Shown here piece by piece: positions 1 through 7,246 of a stretch of 14,525 bases of DNA. Each line of letters opens with the position of its first letter. Within the stretch, counting starts at the first letter, position 1. Source of the DNA: Gemmatimonadota bacterium (GTDB lineage: Bacteria; Gemmatimonadota; Gemmatimonadetes; Gemmatimonadales; GWC2-71-9); NCBI GenBank assembly GCA_003221075.1, contig QHUF01000251.1, positions 1 through 14,525 of the forward strand, given 5' to 3'. The notes beneath the pieces were generated by a model. It saw only the letters and a list, made by a program, of their open reading frames with translations, ran no database searches and had not been told where the DNA came from. Both the position numbers and the translations under genes were made by a program.

Positions 1-2
1 AT

Positions 3-788
3 ATCCTCCTTGGGCTGCGCTTCAAACTCGACCTGTACGTGAATTTCCGACCGGTTGAGCTCCTGCATCCCGACCTAACCCCCCTTCGACTGCCGCCCAT
101 CAGCCCATCGGCCCCGCCGCCCATCGACTTCGTGATCTTTCGGGAGAATACCGAAGGCCAGTATCTAGGCCGCGGCCGCTCGTCCGGCGATGAGCATGTC
201 GCCGAGGAGGTCAATACCGGCAGAGGGGTCGAGCGGATCATTCGGGCGGCCTTCGACTGGGCAACGAAGCACGGCAAGACACGCGTCACGATGAGCGACA
301 AGTCGAACGCCATCCCGACACACCGGATCTGGTAGGATCGGTTCAAGGCAATCGCCAAGGACTACAGCGGCATCACCGCCGAGCACCGCTACGTGGACGC
401 GCTGGCGCTCGAGCTGGTGCGCGAGCCGGAGCGCTTTCAGGTCATCGTGACCAACAACCTGTATGGGGACATCCTCTCCGATCTGGGTGCGGGGCTCGTC
501 GGGGGCCTGGGTGTCGCCGCCAGCGCCAACCTCCACCCCGGCAAGCGGCACGCGCTGTTCGAACCGGTACATGGCTCCGCGCCGGGACTGGTAGGCAAAG
601 GTGTAGCCAACCCCGTTGCCGCGGTGTTGACCGGCGGTTTGATGTTCGAGCACCTGGGCCACCCAGCCGCAGCCGCCGATCTCAAGGAAGCCGTCCGCAC
701 ACTGCTGGCGAGCACGGCCCGCACACCTGATCTCGGCGGTGACGCGAAAACAGCCGAAGTGGTATCTGCCTTGGGGACCCTAGTTTGA
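3..788 (+). pseudogene. Isocitrate/isopropylmalate dehydrogenase family protein, 5'-truncated by the window and interrupted by an in-frame TAG
   Basis: The reading frame is open from the window edge, so the GTG at 39 is internal and the true start lies outside. Residues read through from position 3 match the NAD(P)-dependent beta-decarboxylating dehydrogenase family (isocitrate, isopropylmalate and tartrate dehydrogenases). Visible motifs are the substrate-loop sequence RENTEGQYLG with its conserved Tyr, the SDKSNA segment with the catalytic Lys, and TNNLYGDILSDLGAGLVGGLG with the paired metal-binding Asp residues. Near the C-terminus are FEPVHGSAPG and KGVANPVA, which belong to the nucleotide-binding region. 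A TAG at 333-335 falls directly after HRIW, with unbroken homology on both sides in the same frame. A CAG-to-TAG transition or a sequencing error would explain it. All catalytic motifs survive apart from the stop. Which of the three substrates it uses cannot be told from the fragment. Confidence 0.82.
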
Positions 789-795
789 ATCCCAG

Positions 796-824
796 TTGAC
801 AGGGTTGGCACTGATTGGTTTAGT
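796..824 (+). promoter_or_regulatory. Candidate sigma-70-type promoter for the HTH-propeller gene
   Basis: A perfect TTGACA lies at 796-801. After a 17-nt spacer comes TTTAGT (819-824), which matches four of six bases of the -10 consensus. The site lies just after the dehydrogenase stop and about 40 nt before the next ATG. Sequence match only. Confidence 0.45.
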
Positions 825-863
825 GTGTGTAGGAATTAATTCCCACGGGCGAGAAGGTAGTGC

Positions 864-2306
864 ATGCCGCCGCTGCCGCTGGCCAAGATCCTCAACGTCG
901 CGCTGCCGTCCCTGGCGGGTGAAGCTCGTGCGGTCGTCGATGTCCTGGCCTGTAAGAACGGCCTGCTGCCGCCGGCCGGCGACGTCGCCACGTTCCTTGG
1001 ACTCCGTACACGCCATCAAGTAGCCCGGACGTTGCGTCGGGCGAGCCTGCCGCCGCTCGAAGAGCTCGCCGGGTGGACGCGGTTGTTCTACTGGGTCCTG
1101 CAATGGGAGCAAACCGGAGCATCGCTGCTCGCGTTGGCGCGCCAGTCACATCTCGAACCCGCAACCTGTTACCGGCTCGTGCGCCGTTTGATGGGACAAC
1201 CGTGGTCACGCGTACGCCGCGGCGGTACCGCCGGCGCAATCATGCGCTTTCGGACGGTCTGGAAGGACAGCGGCATGCAGCAGCTCGTGCTGCAACCCTA
1301 TTGGCAGGCCGCGGCGCGGCAGGGCGACGGAACGGGCCGGGCACTCGCGGTCGGCGGCGGCGACTTCAGATCCGATTTCAGCATCCGTGCCGTCCGCCGC
1401 CCTCCTCGCCCGGTGGACGATCCCGTGGGCCGGCCCCGCGGGGTGCTCGCCTCGCGACTGGGAATCACCGGCTATCCGTTCGACGTCTCCATCGCAGCCG
1501 ATGGGTCCGCGTGGCTCACCCGGCTCCATGCCGCCGTCCTGGAGCGCCTGCACCTGCAGCCGCTCGCGTCGACCGGGGGCATTCGCGTCGGGATCGCCCC
1601 GACCCGCGTAATCGTCGCGCCTTCGGGCGAGCGCGCGTGGGTCACCAACCAGTTCACGAAAGACGTCGCCGTGGTCGATCTCGCCTGGCGGCGCCGCACC
1701 GGCTCCATCGCCATGGAGGGCGATCCGCTCGGGGCGGTCTTGTCGCCGGACGCGCGGACGCTCTACGTCTCGACGAATCTCGATCGCCTGTGCGTCTGTG
1801 CGCTCACCGACAACGGCGGGCGGATCGTGCGTTCCACCGCCTTGCCGTTGGCGTGCACCGAGCTGGCGATCCATCCCGCGGGTAACCGCCTCTATGTCCC
1901 CACGTGGAAAGCCGGCCACCTCCTCGAGCTCGATGCGCGGAGTCTCTCCATCACGCACCGCTACGACGTGGGTGGGCAACCGTTGGGCGTCGCGCTCTCG
2001 ACCGATGGTCTGCGCCTCTACTGCGGCAACGAGCGCGGATGGCTCGATTTGGTGCACCTGCCCACCGGAAAGATCGTGAGACGAACATTCGACACTCCCG
2101 TGGACGAGGTGGCCGTGACGCCCGACCAGACCGTCGTGTACGCGAGCCTGCGCACCGCCGGCCGGATCGCCATGGTCGACGCGCATACCCTCGCATGCGT
2201 CGGGACGCTCCAGACCGGAGGCCTGCCCCGGCACATCGCATTCGATCGGGCTGGCAGTGTTGCGATCGTGGCCAATGAGGCCGGGTGGGTTGACCTCGTG
2301 CGGTAA
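864..2306 (+). CDS. AraC-like helix-turn-helix / YVTN-type beta-propeller fusion protein
   Basis: 480 residues. The ATG at 864 is preceded by GAGAAGG with a 6-nt gap. Residues about 60-130 look like the C-terminal HTH of AraC-like regulators: a helical segment PPLEELAGWTRLFYWVLQW, then SLLALARQSHLEPATCYRLVRRLMG, which reads as helix-turn-recognition helix. Residues about 135-195 form a low-complexity, Arg/Pro-rich linker. From about 200 to the end there are roughly 42-residue repeats with phrases such as IVAPSGERAWVTN, LSPDARTLYVSTN, IHPAGNRLYVPT, LSTDGLRLYCGN, VTPDQTVVYASL and DRAGSVAIVANEAG. This is the pattern of a six- or seven-bladed YVTN/YncE-type propeller. No signal peptide or membrane segment is seen, so it is probably a cytoplasmic DNA-binding protein with a propeller sensor or interaction module. 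Its ligand and targets are unknown. It stands alone between a promoter-like site and a terminator. Confidence 0.72.
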   Translation: MPPLPLAKILNVALPSLAGEARAVVDVLACKNGLLPPAGDVATFLGLRTRHQVARTLRRASLPPLEELAGWTRLFYWVLQWEQTGASLLALARQSHLEPATCYRLVRRLMGQPWSRVRRGGTAGAIMRFRTVWKDSGMQQLVLQPYWQAAARQGDGTGRALAVGGGDFRSDFSIRAVRRPPRPVDDPVGRPRGVLASRLGITGYPFDVSIAADGSAWLTRLHAAVLERLHLQPLASTGGIRVGIAPTRVIVAPSGERAWVTNQFTKDVAVVDLAWRRRTGSIAMEGDPLGAVLSPDARTLYVSTNLDRLCVCALTDNGGRIVRSTALPLACTELAIHPAGNRLYVPTWKAGHLLELDARSLSITHRYDVGGQPLGVALSTDGLRLYCGNERGWLDLVHLPTGKIVRRTFDTPVDEVAVTPDQTVVYASLRTAGRIAMVDAHTLACVGTLQTGGLPRHIAFDRAGSVAIVANEAGWVDLVR

Positions 2307-2323
2307 TTGTGTCGACTGATCGT

Positions 2324-2366
2324 CGAGCGGCGGATGGGGAACAACCCCGTCCGCCGCTCGTGTTTT
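2324..2366 (+). terminator. Rho-independent terminator after the HTH-propeller gene
   Basis: Arms 2324-2339 (CGAGCGGCGGATGGGG) and 2345-2360 (CCCCGTCCGCCGCTCG) pair over 16 bp with a single T-G wobble at 2335/2349. The loop is AACAA and TGTTTT follows. It lies 17 nt beyond the stop of the upstream gene and separates that gene from the seven-gene operon. Confidence 0.85.
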
Positions 2367-2434
2367 CGCGTCATGACCTACCGTCACATCCGCTGCAGAC
2401 CCATATTCCGCCCACTCATGATGGAGTTGGACAC

Positions 2435-3631
2435 ATGAAGACTCAGGGCGCCACAAAAGACGTCGTGTTCCTGTCCGGGGTCCGGACGGGGTTCGGCGCG
2501 TTCGGCGGCTCTTTGAAGGACCTGTCAGCCATCGACTTAGGCGCGGCCGCGGCCCGCCATGCCATCCAGCGCTCCGGCGTTCCCGCGAGCGATTTCGGAC
2601 ATACTGTTTTTGGAAACGCCCTTCAGACGTCGGCCGACGCCATCTACATGGCCCGGCACGTCGGCCTCAAGGCCGGCCTGCCGATCGAAGCGCCCGCGGT
2701 CACCGTGAATCGCCTGTGCGGTTCGGGATTCGAAGCGATCACGCAGGGCGCGCAATTGATTCTGCTGGGCGAGGCGGATGCCGTGCTCGCCGGCGGCGCC
2801 GAGTCGATGAGCCAGGCGCCCCACGTCGTGCGCGGCGCGCGCTGGGGACTGCGCCTCGGACCTGCGCCGCTCGAGGATCTGCTGTGGGAAGCACTGAAGG
2901 ACCCGCAATGCGGCCTCTCCATGGCCGAGACCGCCGAGAGCCTCGCCGAGAAGTACAAGCTCACTCGCAAGGAAGTCGATGAAGTCGCGGTCGCCTCGCA
3001 GCGGCGCGCCAAGCAGGCGTGGGACGCCTGCGCGTTCCAGGACGAAGTCATCCCCGTGACGGTCAAGGTGAAGGGGAAGGAAGTCGAGTTTCGCGCCGAT
3101 GAGCACATGCGGCCCGACACCACGCTCGAGATCCTCAGCGGGCTCAAACCGTATTTCAAGAAAGATGGACTCGTCACGGCGGGAAACGCCTCCGGCATTT
3201 CGGACGGCGGGGCCGCGACGGTGCTCGCCAGTGAGGCGTACGCCAAGGCGCACGGACTGAAGCCGCTTGGCCGCCTGGTCGCATGGGCCGTCGCCGGCGT
3301 CGAACCGAAGCACATGGGTATCGGGCCCGCGCCCGCGGCCCGCAAGGCGCTCGCGAAGGCGAACATGAAACTGGAGCAGATGGATCTCGTCGAAGTGAAC
3401 GAAGCCTTCGCACCGCAGTATCTCGCGGTCGAGCGCGAGCTGGGCCTGGACCGCACGCGCACCAATGTCTGCGGCGGCGCGATTGCGATCGGGCACCCGC
3501 TCGCGGCTACCGGCACGCGCATCACCATTCACCTGCTGCACGCGCTGCGGCGCGACAAGAAGCGGTTTGGCCTCGGCTCCGCGTGCATTGGGGGAGGTCA
3601 GGGGGCGGCGGTGATCGTCGAAGTTTTGTGA
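2435..3631 (+). CDS. Acetyl-CoA C-acyltransferase (thiolase, mitochondrial ACAA2-like type)
   Basis: 398 residues, the usual length for the family. It catalyses the thiolytic cleavage of 3-ketoacyl-CoA, or the reverse Claisen condensation of two acyl-CoAs. The nucleophilic Cys95 lies in [22 protein letters not shown] carries the oxyanion-hole Asn, His354 lies in [10 protein letters not shown], and Cys384 in [21 protein letters not shown] and [13 protein letters not shown] are typical of the ACAA2-like degradative group. The frame is open further upstream, but the conserved thiolase sequence begins right after the ATG at 2435, which has GGAG 8 nt before it. An earlier GTG at 2309 would run through the terminator hairpin and is unlikely. 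It is the first gene of the operon and shares a beta-oxidation step with the dehydrogenase three genes downstream. The gene ends in GTGA, coupling it to the SPFH gene. Confidence 0.93.
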   Translation: MKTQGATKDVVFLSGVRTGFGAFGGSLKDLSAIDLGAAAARHAIQRSGVPASDFGHTVFGNALQTSADAIYMARHVGLKAGLPIEAPAVTVNRLCGSGFEAITQGAQLILLGEADAVLAGGAESMSQAPHVVRGARWGLRLGPAPLEDLLWEALKDPQCGLSMAETAESLAEKYKLTRKEVDEVAVASQRRAKQAWDACAFQDEVIPVTVKVKGKEVEFRADEHMRPDTTLEILSGLKPYFKKDGLVTAGNASGISDGGAATVLASEAYAKAHGLKPLGRLVAWAVAGVEPKHMGIGPAPAARKALAKANMKLEQMDLVEVNEAFAPQYLAVERELGLDRTRTNVCGGAIAIGHPLAATGTRITIHLLHALRRDKKRFGLGSACIGGGQGAAVIVEVL

Positions 3632-4470
3632 GCGACATACTCGTCGGAGCGATCGGTTTGATCGCGCTCTATCTCTTTTCGGGCCTGCGCGTACTGCGCG
3701 AATACGAGCGCGGCGTGTACTTCCTGCTTGGCCGTCTGCGGCCCACCAAGGGACCGGGGCTGATCTTCCTCCCTCCCGTGCTGGCACGGATGCAGAAGGT
3801 GTCGCTGCGCGTGATGGCGATCGACGTCCCGCCCCAGGACGTGATCACCCGCGACAACATCTCCATCAAGGTCAATGCCGTCCTGTACATGCGCGTGAAG
3901 ACGCCCGACAAGGCTGTCGTGGGAGTGGAGAATTACCTCTACGCCACGAGCCAGCTCGCGCAGACGACGCTGCGATCGGTGCTGGGTGAGACGGAAATGG
4001 ACGAGCTACTGGCGAACCGTGACAAGATCAACGCGATCCTGCGCCAGACGATCGACACGCGCACGGAAGACTGGGGCATCGAGGTGTCGGCCGTCGAGGT
4101 AAAAGACGTCGACCTGCCGCCCGAGATGAAGCGGGCGATGGCTCGTCAGGCCGAGGCCGAGCGCGAGCGTCGGGCCAAAGTCATCAACGCCGAGGGCGAG
4201 CTGCAGGCAGCCGAGAAGCTGGCGCAAGCGGCGCACATCATCGGCAAAGAGCCGGCCGCCATTCAACTCCGCTATCTGCAGACAGTCAACGAGATCGCTT
4301 CGGAGAACAACTCCACCACGATCTTTCCGATTCCGATCGACCTGTTCAGGGGCTTCATGGAGCGGCTCGCGCCGGAGCAGGCCGGGGATTCGGGCGGCCG
4401 GGCACTCCCCGAGCGCACCGCAGGGGAGCGTTTGCCCGCGGTCCCCAGCAAGGGGAAGGCCAAGGTCTGA
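3628..4470 (+). CDS. SPFH/band 7 family membrane protein (slipin/stomatin-like)
   Basis: 280 residues. The start is a GTG at 3628 that overlaps the thiolase stop in the string GTGA, so translation is probably coupled; no Shine-Dalgarno is seen at the right distance. An N-terminal membrane segment (about residues 4-20) is followed by the stomatin core: [48 protein letters not shown] and [20 protein letters not shown]. Then comes a charged, coiled-coil-prone helix, [25 protein letters not shown] in outline (about 167-190), and the usual [14 protein letters not shown] end. The last 30 residues are a Pro/Gly/Lys-rich tail. Such proteins oligomerise at the membrane as scaffolds. Slipins are often paired with an NfeD protein; the neighbour here is instead the unrecognised two-helix membrane protein at 4470. 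Confidence 0.92.
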   Translation: MSDILVGAIGLIALYLFSGLRVLREYERGVYFLLGRLRPTKGPGLIFLPPVLARMQKVSLRVMAIDVPPQDVITRDNISIKVNAVLYMRVKTPDKAVVGVENYLYATSQLAQTTLRSVLGETEMDELLANRDKINAILRQTIDTRTEDWGIEVSAVEVKDVDLPPEMKRAMARQAEAERERRAKVINAEGELQAAEKLAQAAHIIGKEPAAIQLRYLQTVNEIASENNSTTIFPIPIDLFRGFMERLAPEQAGDSGGRALPERTAGERLPAVPSKGKAKV

Positions 4471-5309
4471 TGGGGAAGGACCTCGTCAGCCGTGAGGCGC
4501 TGGAGCGCATCATCAAGCGCGCCGCCGAGCTCCAGGCTGGAGAACACGACGTCGGCGACGGTCTCACGAACAGCGAGGTCCTGGCGCTCGGGAAGGACGT
4601 CGGCATCCCCGACCGCTACCTGCGTCAAGCGATGCTCGAGGAGCAGACGCGCATCGTCCCTGACGTCGCGACCGGGACCTGGGCGTGGCTGACGGGTCCG
4701 CGGTCGATCGTGGCGCACCGTGTCGTCCCCGGCGAACGCGCAGCGGTCGAGCGCGAATTGAGCCGGTGGATGACCGACGAAGAGCTGCTCCAGCCCAAAC
4801 GGCGTTTCGCCGACCGGACGTCCTGGGAGCCCAAGGCGGGCGCGTTCGCATCGATTCAGCGCGCGTTCGCGGGAAAGCGACGGTACTCGCTGGCGCGCGC
4901 CGCGGAGATCACCGGGCAGGTCGTCCAGCTCGAGCCCGGATTCTGTCTCGTACGCCTCGAGGCGGACATCCGGCCGGAGCGCACGAAGCGGATTTCGGGG
5001 GCCTCCGTCCTCTTTGTACTGGGCTGGGGCATGACGGCCGCAGCCGCCGCCTTCGTTCCGCCGCTCGCGCTCGCCCAGCTCCTGCCGGGGGTCGGCCTGA
5101 CGCTCGGAGGAGCCGCGGTCGCCCGCACCTACCGGGGCGCCAACGAGCGCATGCAGGTGGCGCTGGAGCAGATCCTCGATCGGCTCGAGCGCGGGGAAGT
5201 CCGGTCCTCCAGCCCGGGCGTGTTGCCCGGCACCCAGACCTTCGTCAAGATCGCCGAAGAAGTGCGCAAAGCATTCGAGACTCCCGCGAAGCCCAAAACC
5301 AGGAGCTGA
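4470..5309 (+). CDS. Unrecognised protein with an N-terminal helical domain and two membrane segments
   Basis: 279 residues. The ATG at 4470 overlaps the SPFH stop in TGATG, and AGGGGAAGG at 4451-4459 could serve as ribosome binding site. I cannot name a family. Residues 1-60 are a charged helical region (SREALERIIKRAAELQAGE, then GLTNSEVLALGKDVGIPDRYLRQAM) resembling a small helical switch or protein-interaction domain. Residues 70-170 look like a mixed alpha/beta soluble domain. Two hydrophobic stretches follow (about 176-197 and 199-219), separated by Pro-Pro, so they could form a hairpin in the membrane. The C-terminal 55 residues are charged and end in a helix. The 1-nt overlap with the SPFH gene and its position between two acyl-CoA enzyme genes suggest a partner of the SPFH protein. 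That role is inference. Confidence 0.8.
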   Translation: MGKDLVSREALERIIKRAAELQAGEHDVGDGLTNSEVLALGKDVGIPDRYLRQAMLEEQTRIVPDVATGTWAWLTGPRSIVAHRVVPGERAAVERELSRWMTDEELLQPKRRFADRTSWEPKAGAFASIQRAFAGKRRYSLARAAEITGQVVQLEPGFCLVRLEADIRPERTKRISGASVLFVLGWGMTAAAAAFVPPLALAQLLPGVGLTLGGAAVARTYRGANERMQVALEQILDRLERGEVRSSSPGVLPGTQTFVKIAEEVRKAFETPAKPKTRS

Positions 5310-5313
5310 GGAA

Positions 5314-6201
5314 TTGGCGGACATCCAGCGCGTCGGAGTGCTCGGCTGCGGCTTGATGGGCAGCGGGATTGCCCAGGTCGCCGCGAGCGTCGGCTACGAC
5401 ACGATCGTCCGTGACGTATCCAAGGAGGTGCTCGATCGCGGCCGTGCCGGCATCGAGAAGTCGCTCGCGAAATTCGTGGAGAAAGGAAAGCTCCAGGCCG
5501 CGGATCGGGATGCGACGCTCAAACGCCTGACCTTCACGACGACGGTCGCCGACCTGAAGCCGTCGGATATCGTGATCGAGGCGATCACCGAGGACCTGGC
5601 GCTGAAGAACGCGCTGTTCAGGGAGCTGGACGGGCTGTGCGGTCCCGGCACCATCTTCGCTTCGAACACCTCGAGCCTCACGATCGCCGAGATGGCGGCG
5701 GCCACCAAGCGCGCGGACCGGTTCGTCGGCCTGCACTTCTTCAACCCCGTGCCACTGATGGCGCTGGTGGAGGTCGTGCGCACGGTGACGACGTCGGAGC
5801 AGACGTTCAAACGCGCATTCGCGTTCGCGGCCTCGCTCCGCAAAGAGCCCGTCGCCGCGAAAGACAACTCCGGCTTCATCGTGAACCTGTTGCTCGTTCC
5901 TTATCTGCTGGACGCGATCCGGGCCGTGGAGCGCGGCGTCGGAAGCGTGCCCGACATCGATAAGGCGATGCAGCTCGGCTGCGGCTATCCGATGGGTCCG
6001 CTCACGCTGCTCGATCTCGTCGGCCTCGACACCACGCACCATATCGCCGAGATCATGTTCAAGGAGTACCGCGAGGCGCGGTACGCGCCGCCGCCGCTGC
6101 TCAAGCGCATGGTGCTCGCGGGCATGCACGGCAGGAAATCGGGGAAGGGCTTCTACGACTACTCGTCCAATCCTCCCACCGTCAGCAACTTGGGGCTCTA
6201 A
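5314..6201 (+). CDS. hbd: 3-hydroxybutyryl-CoA (3-hydroxyacyl-CoA) dehydrogenase, NAD-dependent
   Basis: 295 residues, close to the single-function 283-residue type rather than the multifunctional FadB. It oxidises 3-hydroxyacyl-CoA to 3-ketoacyl-CoA, or reduces acetoacetyl-CoA in the biosynthetic direction. The N-terminal Rossmann motif is VGVLGCGLMGSGIA (residues 7-20). Conserved active-site residues are present: Ser/Asn in FASNTSS (Ser117, Asn118), His141 in GLHFFNP, and Asn191 in DNSGFIVN. The C-terminal domain shows YPMGPLTLLDLVGLDT and GRKSGKGFYDY. The TTG at 5314 is chosen because AGGAG lies 8 nt upstream and the protein begins at the family's usual place (MADIQRVGVLG). Only 4 nt separate it from the preceding stop. 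It supplies the substrate for the thiolase of the same operon. Confidence 0.93.
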   Translation: MADIQRVGVLGCGLMGSGIAQVAASVGYDTIVRDVSKEVLDRGRAGIEKSLAKFVEKGKLQAADRDATLKRLTFTTTVADLKPSDIVIEAITEDLALKNALFRELDGLCGPGTIFASNTSSLTIAEMAAATKRADRFVGLHFFNPVPLMALVEVVRTVTTSEQTFKRAFAFAASLRKEPVAAKDNSGFIVNLLLVPYLLDAIRAVERGVGSVPDIDKAMQLGCGYPMGPLTLLDLVGLDTTHHIAEIMFKEYREARYAPPPLLKRMVLAGMHGRKSGKGFYDYSSNPPTVSNLGL

Positions 6202-6776
6202 TGTTCGGCTACGACGCTGCACGCTGGCACGCGCTCCTGAACGATCTTCCCGCGGCCCTGCTCCTCGTGGCGGTGCTGTTCGATATCGCCGCGGCGGCGA
6301 CGAAGCGGGAATCGCTCATGTGGGCGGCCATCTGGACGTTGTGGGCCGGCGTGATCGGCGGATGGGCGGCAGTCGTCGCGGGTAAGCTCGCGTCGAGAGG
6401 CATCGACCACGGTGCAGCGATTCACGAGCTGATGGAAAAGCACGAGAACATGGCGCTGTTGACGATGGCCCTGTTCACCGTCGTGCTCGGCTGGCGTCTC
6501 ATCCGCCGTTTCCAGATGCCGGCGCAGGAGCTCGCGTTCACGCGTGTGCTGAGCGTCGTGGGACTCTTGGGATTGGTCTGGACCGGCGTGCTCGGAGGCA
6601 GGCTCATGTTCCAGCACGCGGCCGGAATTCCGTCCCGGACGCTGCAGGTCGAGCTCGAAAACCGGGAGGAAGGGCACGACCACCAGCCCGGTGAAGAGCA
6701 TGAACACGGGGCGCCCGCGGACACCGCAAAGGCGACGCATGCGCACCCGCCTGGTACACCACCGCACTCCCACTAA
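6201..6776 (+). CDS. DUF2231-like membrane protein with a histidine-rich C-terminal tail
   Basis: 191 residues. The ATG overlaps the dehydrogenase stop in TAATG. Four hydrophobic segments are visible at about 15-32, 41-61, 84-101 and 114-134. The opening HALLNDLPAALLLVAVLFD and the end of the fourth helix, TGVLGGRLMFQHAAGI, match the DUF2231 pattern, in which a conserved GG...H.aGI follows the last helix. Conserved histidines in the first and last helices suggest redox-cofactor or metal handling in the membrane, but the function of the family is not established. The tail (about 150-191) is rich in His, Glu and Pro, with HDH, HEH and HAH groups. A role with the other operon products is not evident. 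The gene ends in TAATG, coupling it to the small lipoprotein gene. Confidence 0.78.
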   Translation: MFGYDAARWHALLNDLPAALLLVAVLFDIAAAATKRESLMWAAIWTLWAGVIGGWAAVVAGKLASRGIDHGAAIHELMEKHENMALLTMALFTVVLGWRLIRRFQMPAQELAFTRVLSVVGLLGLVWTGVLGGRLMFQHAAGIPSRTLQVELENREEGHDHQPGEEHEHGAPADTAKATHAHPPGTPPHSH

Positions 6777-6847
6777 TGCGAAATTCGAAATTTGGAATGC
6801 GAAATACGCTTGTCCTCAAGTTTCGCATTTCGCATTTCGCATTCGCA
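6775..6847 (+). repeat. AT-richer dyad of TGCGAAA / TTTCGCA heptamers
   Basis: AATGCGAAAT occurs at 6775-6784 and again at 6796-6805. Opposite them, TTTCGCA is repeated three times in tandem (6821-6827, 6828-6834, 6835-6841), followed by TTCGCA. AATGCGAAA (6796-6804) can pair with TTTCGCATT (6821-6829), and CTTG/CAAG pair inside the loop (6809-6812 / 6817-6820), giving one extended hairpin. Its composition is far more A/T-rich than the flanks. It looks like a dispersed intergenic repeat, and it encodes the start of the next protein. Confidence 0.75.
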
Positions 6848-7246
6848 CTTCTTTTCGCCGCATGCACCCCCACCACGACCCGTCCTGCGTTTGCTCCGAT
6901 GCCTGAGGCGCTGCACGCAGTGATCAACGCACCGCCCGAACGCGTCACACGGTTTGCCGATTCGTTGCTCCGCGCCGACACCATCCGCGTGCGCTTCGTG
7001 AATCTGCGGGACGCGTTTCTCGAGACGAACGCGTTCGCGGGCACGCATCGCTTACGCCTGTGGGCCGATCCTGACGTGCCCGGCAAGGCGCGCGTCACGA
7101 TCGAAGCGGTGTACCGGCCGAGCGAAGATCCGTCGCGCACGCGACGGGATCTCGAGCGTGCCGCGGCCCCGGGCTCAGCTGGTCAGCTGCGTGCCGAGCA
7201 GCTGTTCGCCGCGCTAAAGGACAAGCTTGGAGTCACGACCTACTAG
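6776..7246 (+). CDS. Small putative lipoprotein of unknown function
   Basis: 156 residues. The ATG at 6776 overlaps the previous stop; an in-frame ATG at 6797 would also keep the leader. The N-terminus has basic residues, then HFAFALLFAAC. This is a signal peptide ending in a lipobox-like FAAC with the acceptor Cys at residue 30; the Phe at -3 is atypical. The mature part starts TPTTTRPAFAP and continues with a compact domain of about 110 residues (VTRFADSLLRADTIRVRFVNLRD and KARVTIEAVYRPSED in part). I do not recognise its family. The leader is encoded by the TGCGAAA/TTTCGCA repeat, so either the repeat was inserted at the 5' end or the true leader differs. It is probably exported and anchored to a membrane. 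Its stop lies inside the start of the permease gene. Confidence 0.65.
   Translation: MRNSKFGMRNTLVLKFRISHFAFALLFAACTPTTTRPAFAPMPEALHAVINAPPERVTRFADSLLRADTIRVRFVNLRDAFLETNAFAGTHRLRLWADPDVPGKARVTIEAVYRPSEDPSRTRRDLERAAAPGSAGQLRAEQLFAALKDKLGVTTY

Noticed and set aside
39..335. A separate 98-residue gene beginning at GTG 39
   Set aside because: The frame is open upstream to the window edge with matching homology, and homology continues past the TAG.
333..335. TAG as programmed pyrrolysine or other recoding
   Set aside because: No recoding element or suppressor tRNA is visible in the window, and the family needs no special residue there. A mutation or sequencing error is simpler.
2309..2434. GTG at 2309 as the thiolase start
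   Set aside because: It would place a 16-bp terminator hairpin inside the coding sequence. The ATG at 2435 has GGAG at good spacing and fits the family's N-terminus.
1206..2456. Long minus-strand open frame opposite the HTH-propeller gene
   Set aside because: It mirrors the GC-rich codon pattern of the plus-strand gene, has no recognisable domain, and its start region lies across the terminator hairpin.
2537..3787. Minus-strand open frame opposite the thiolase gene
   Set aside because: The plus strand encodes an unmistakable thiolase. The shadow protein is Arg/Gly/Asp-rich without motifs.
4272..6222. Minus-strand open frames opposite the 4470 gene and the hydroxyacyl-CoA dehydrogenase gene
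   Set aside because: They lie opposite genes with intact domains and tight coupling; composition is the only reason they stay open.
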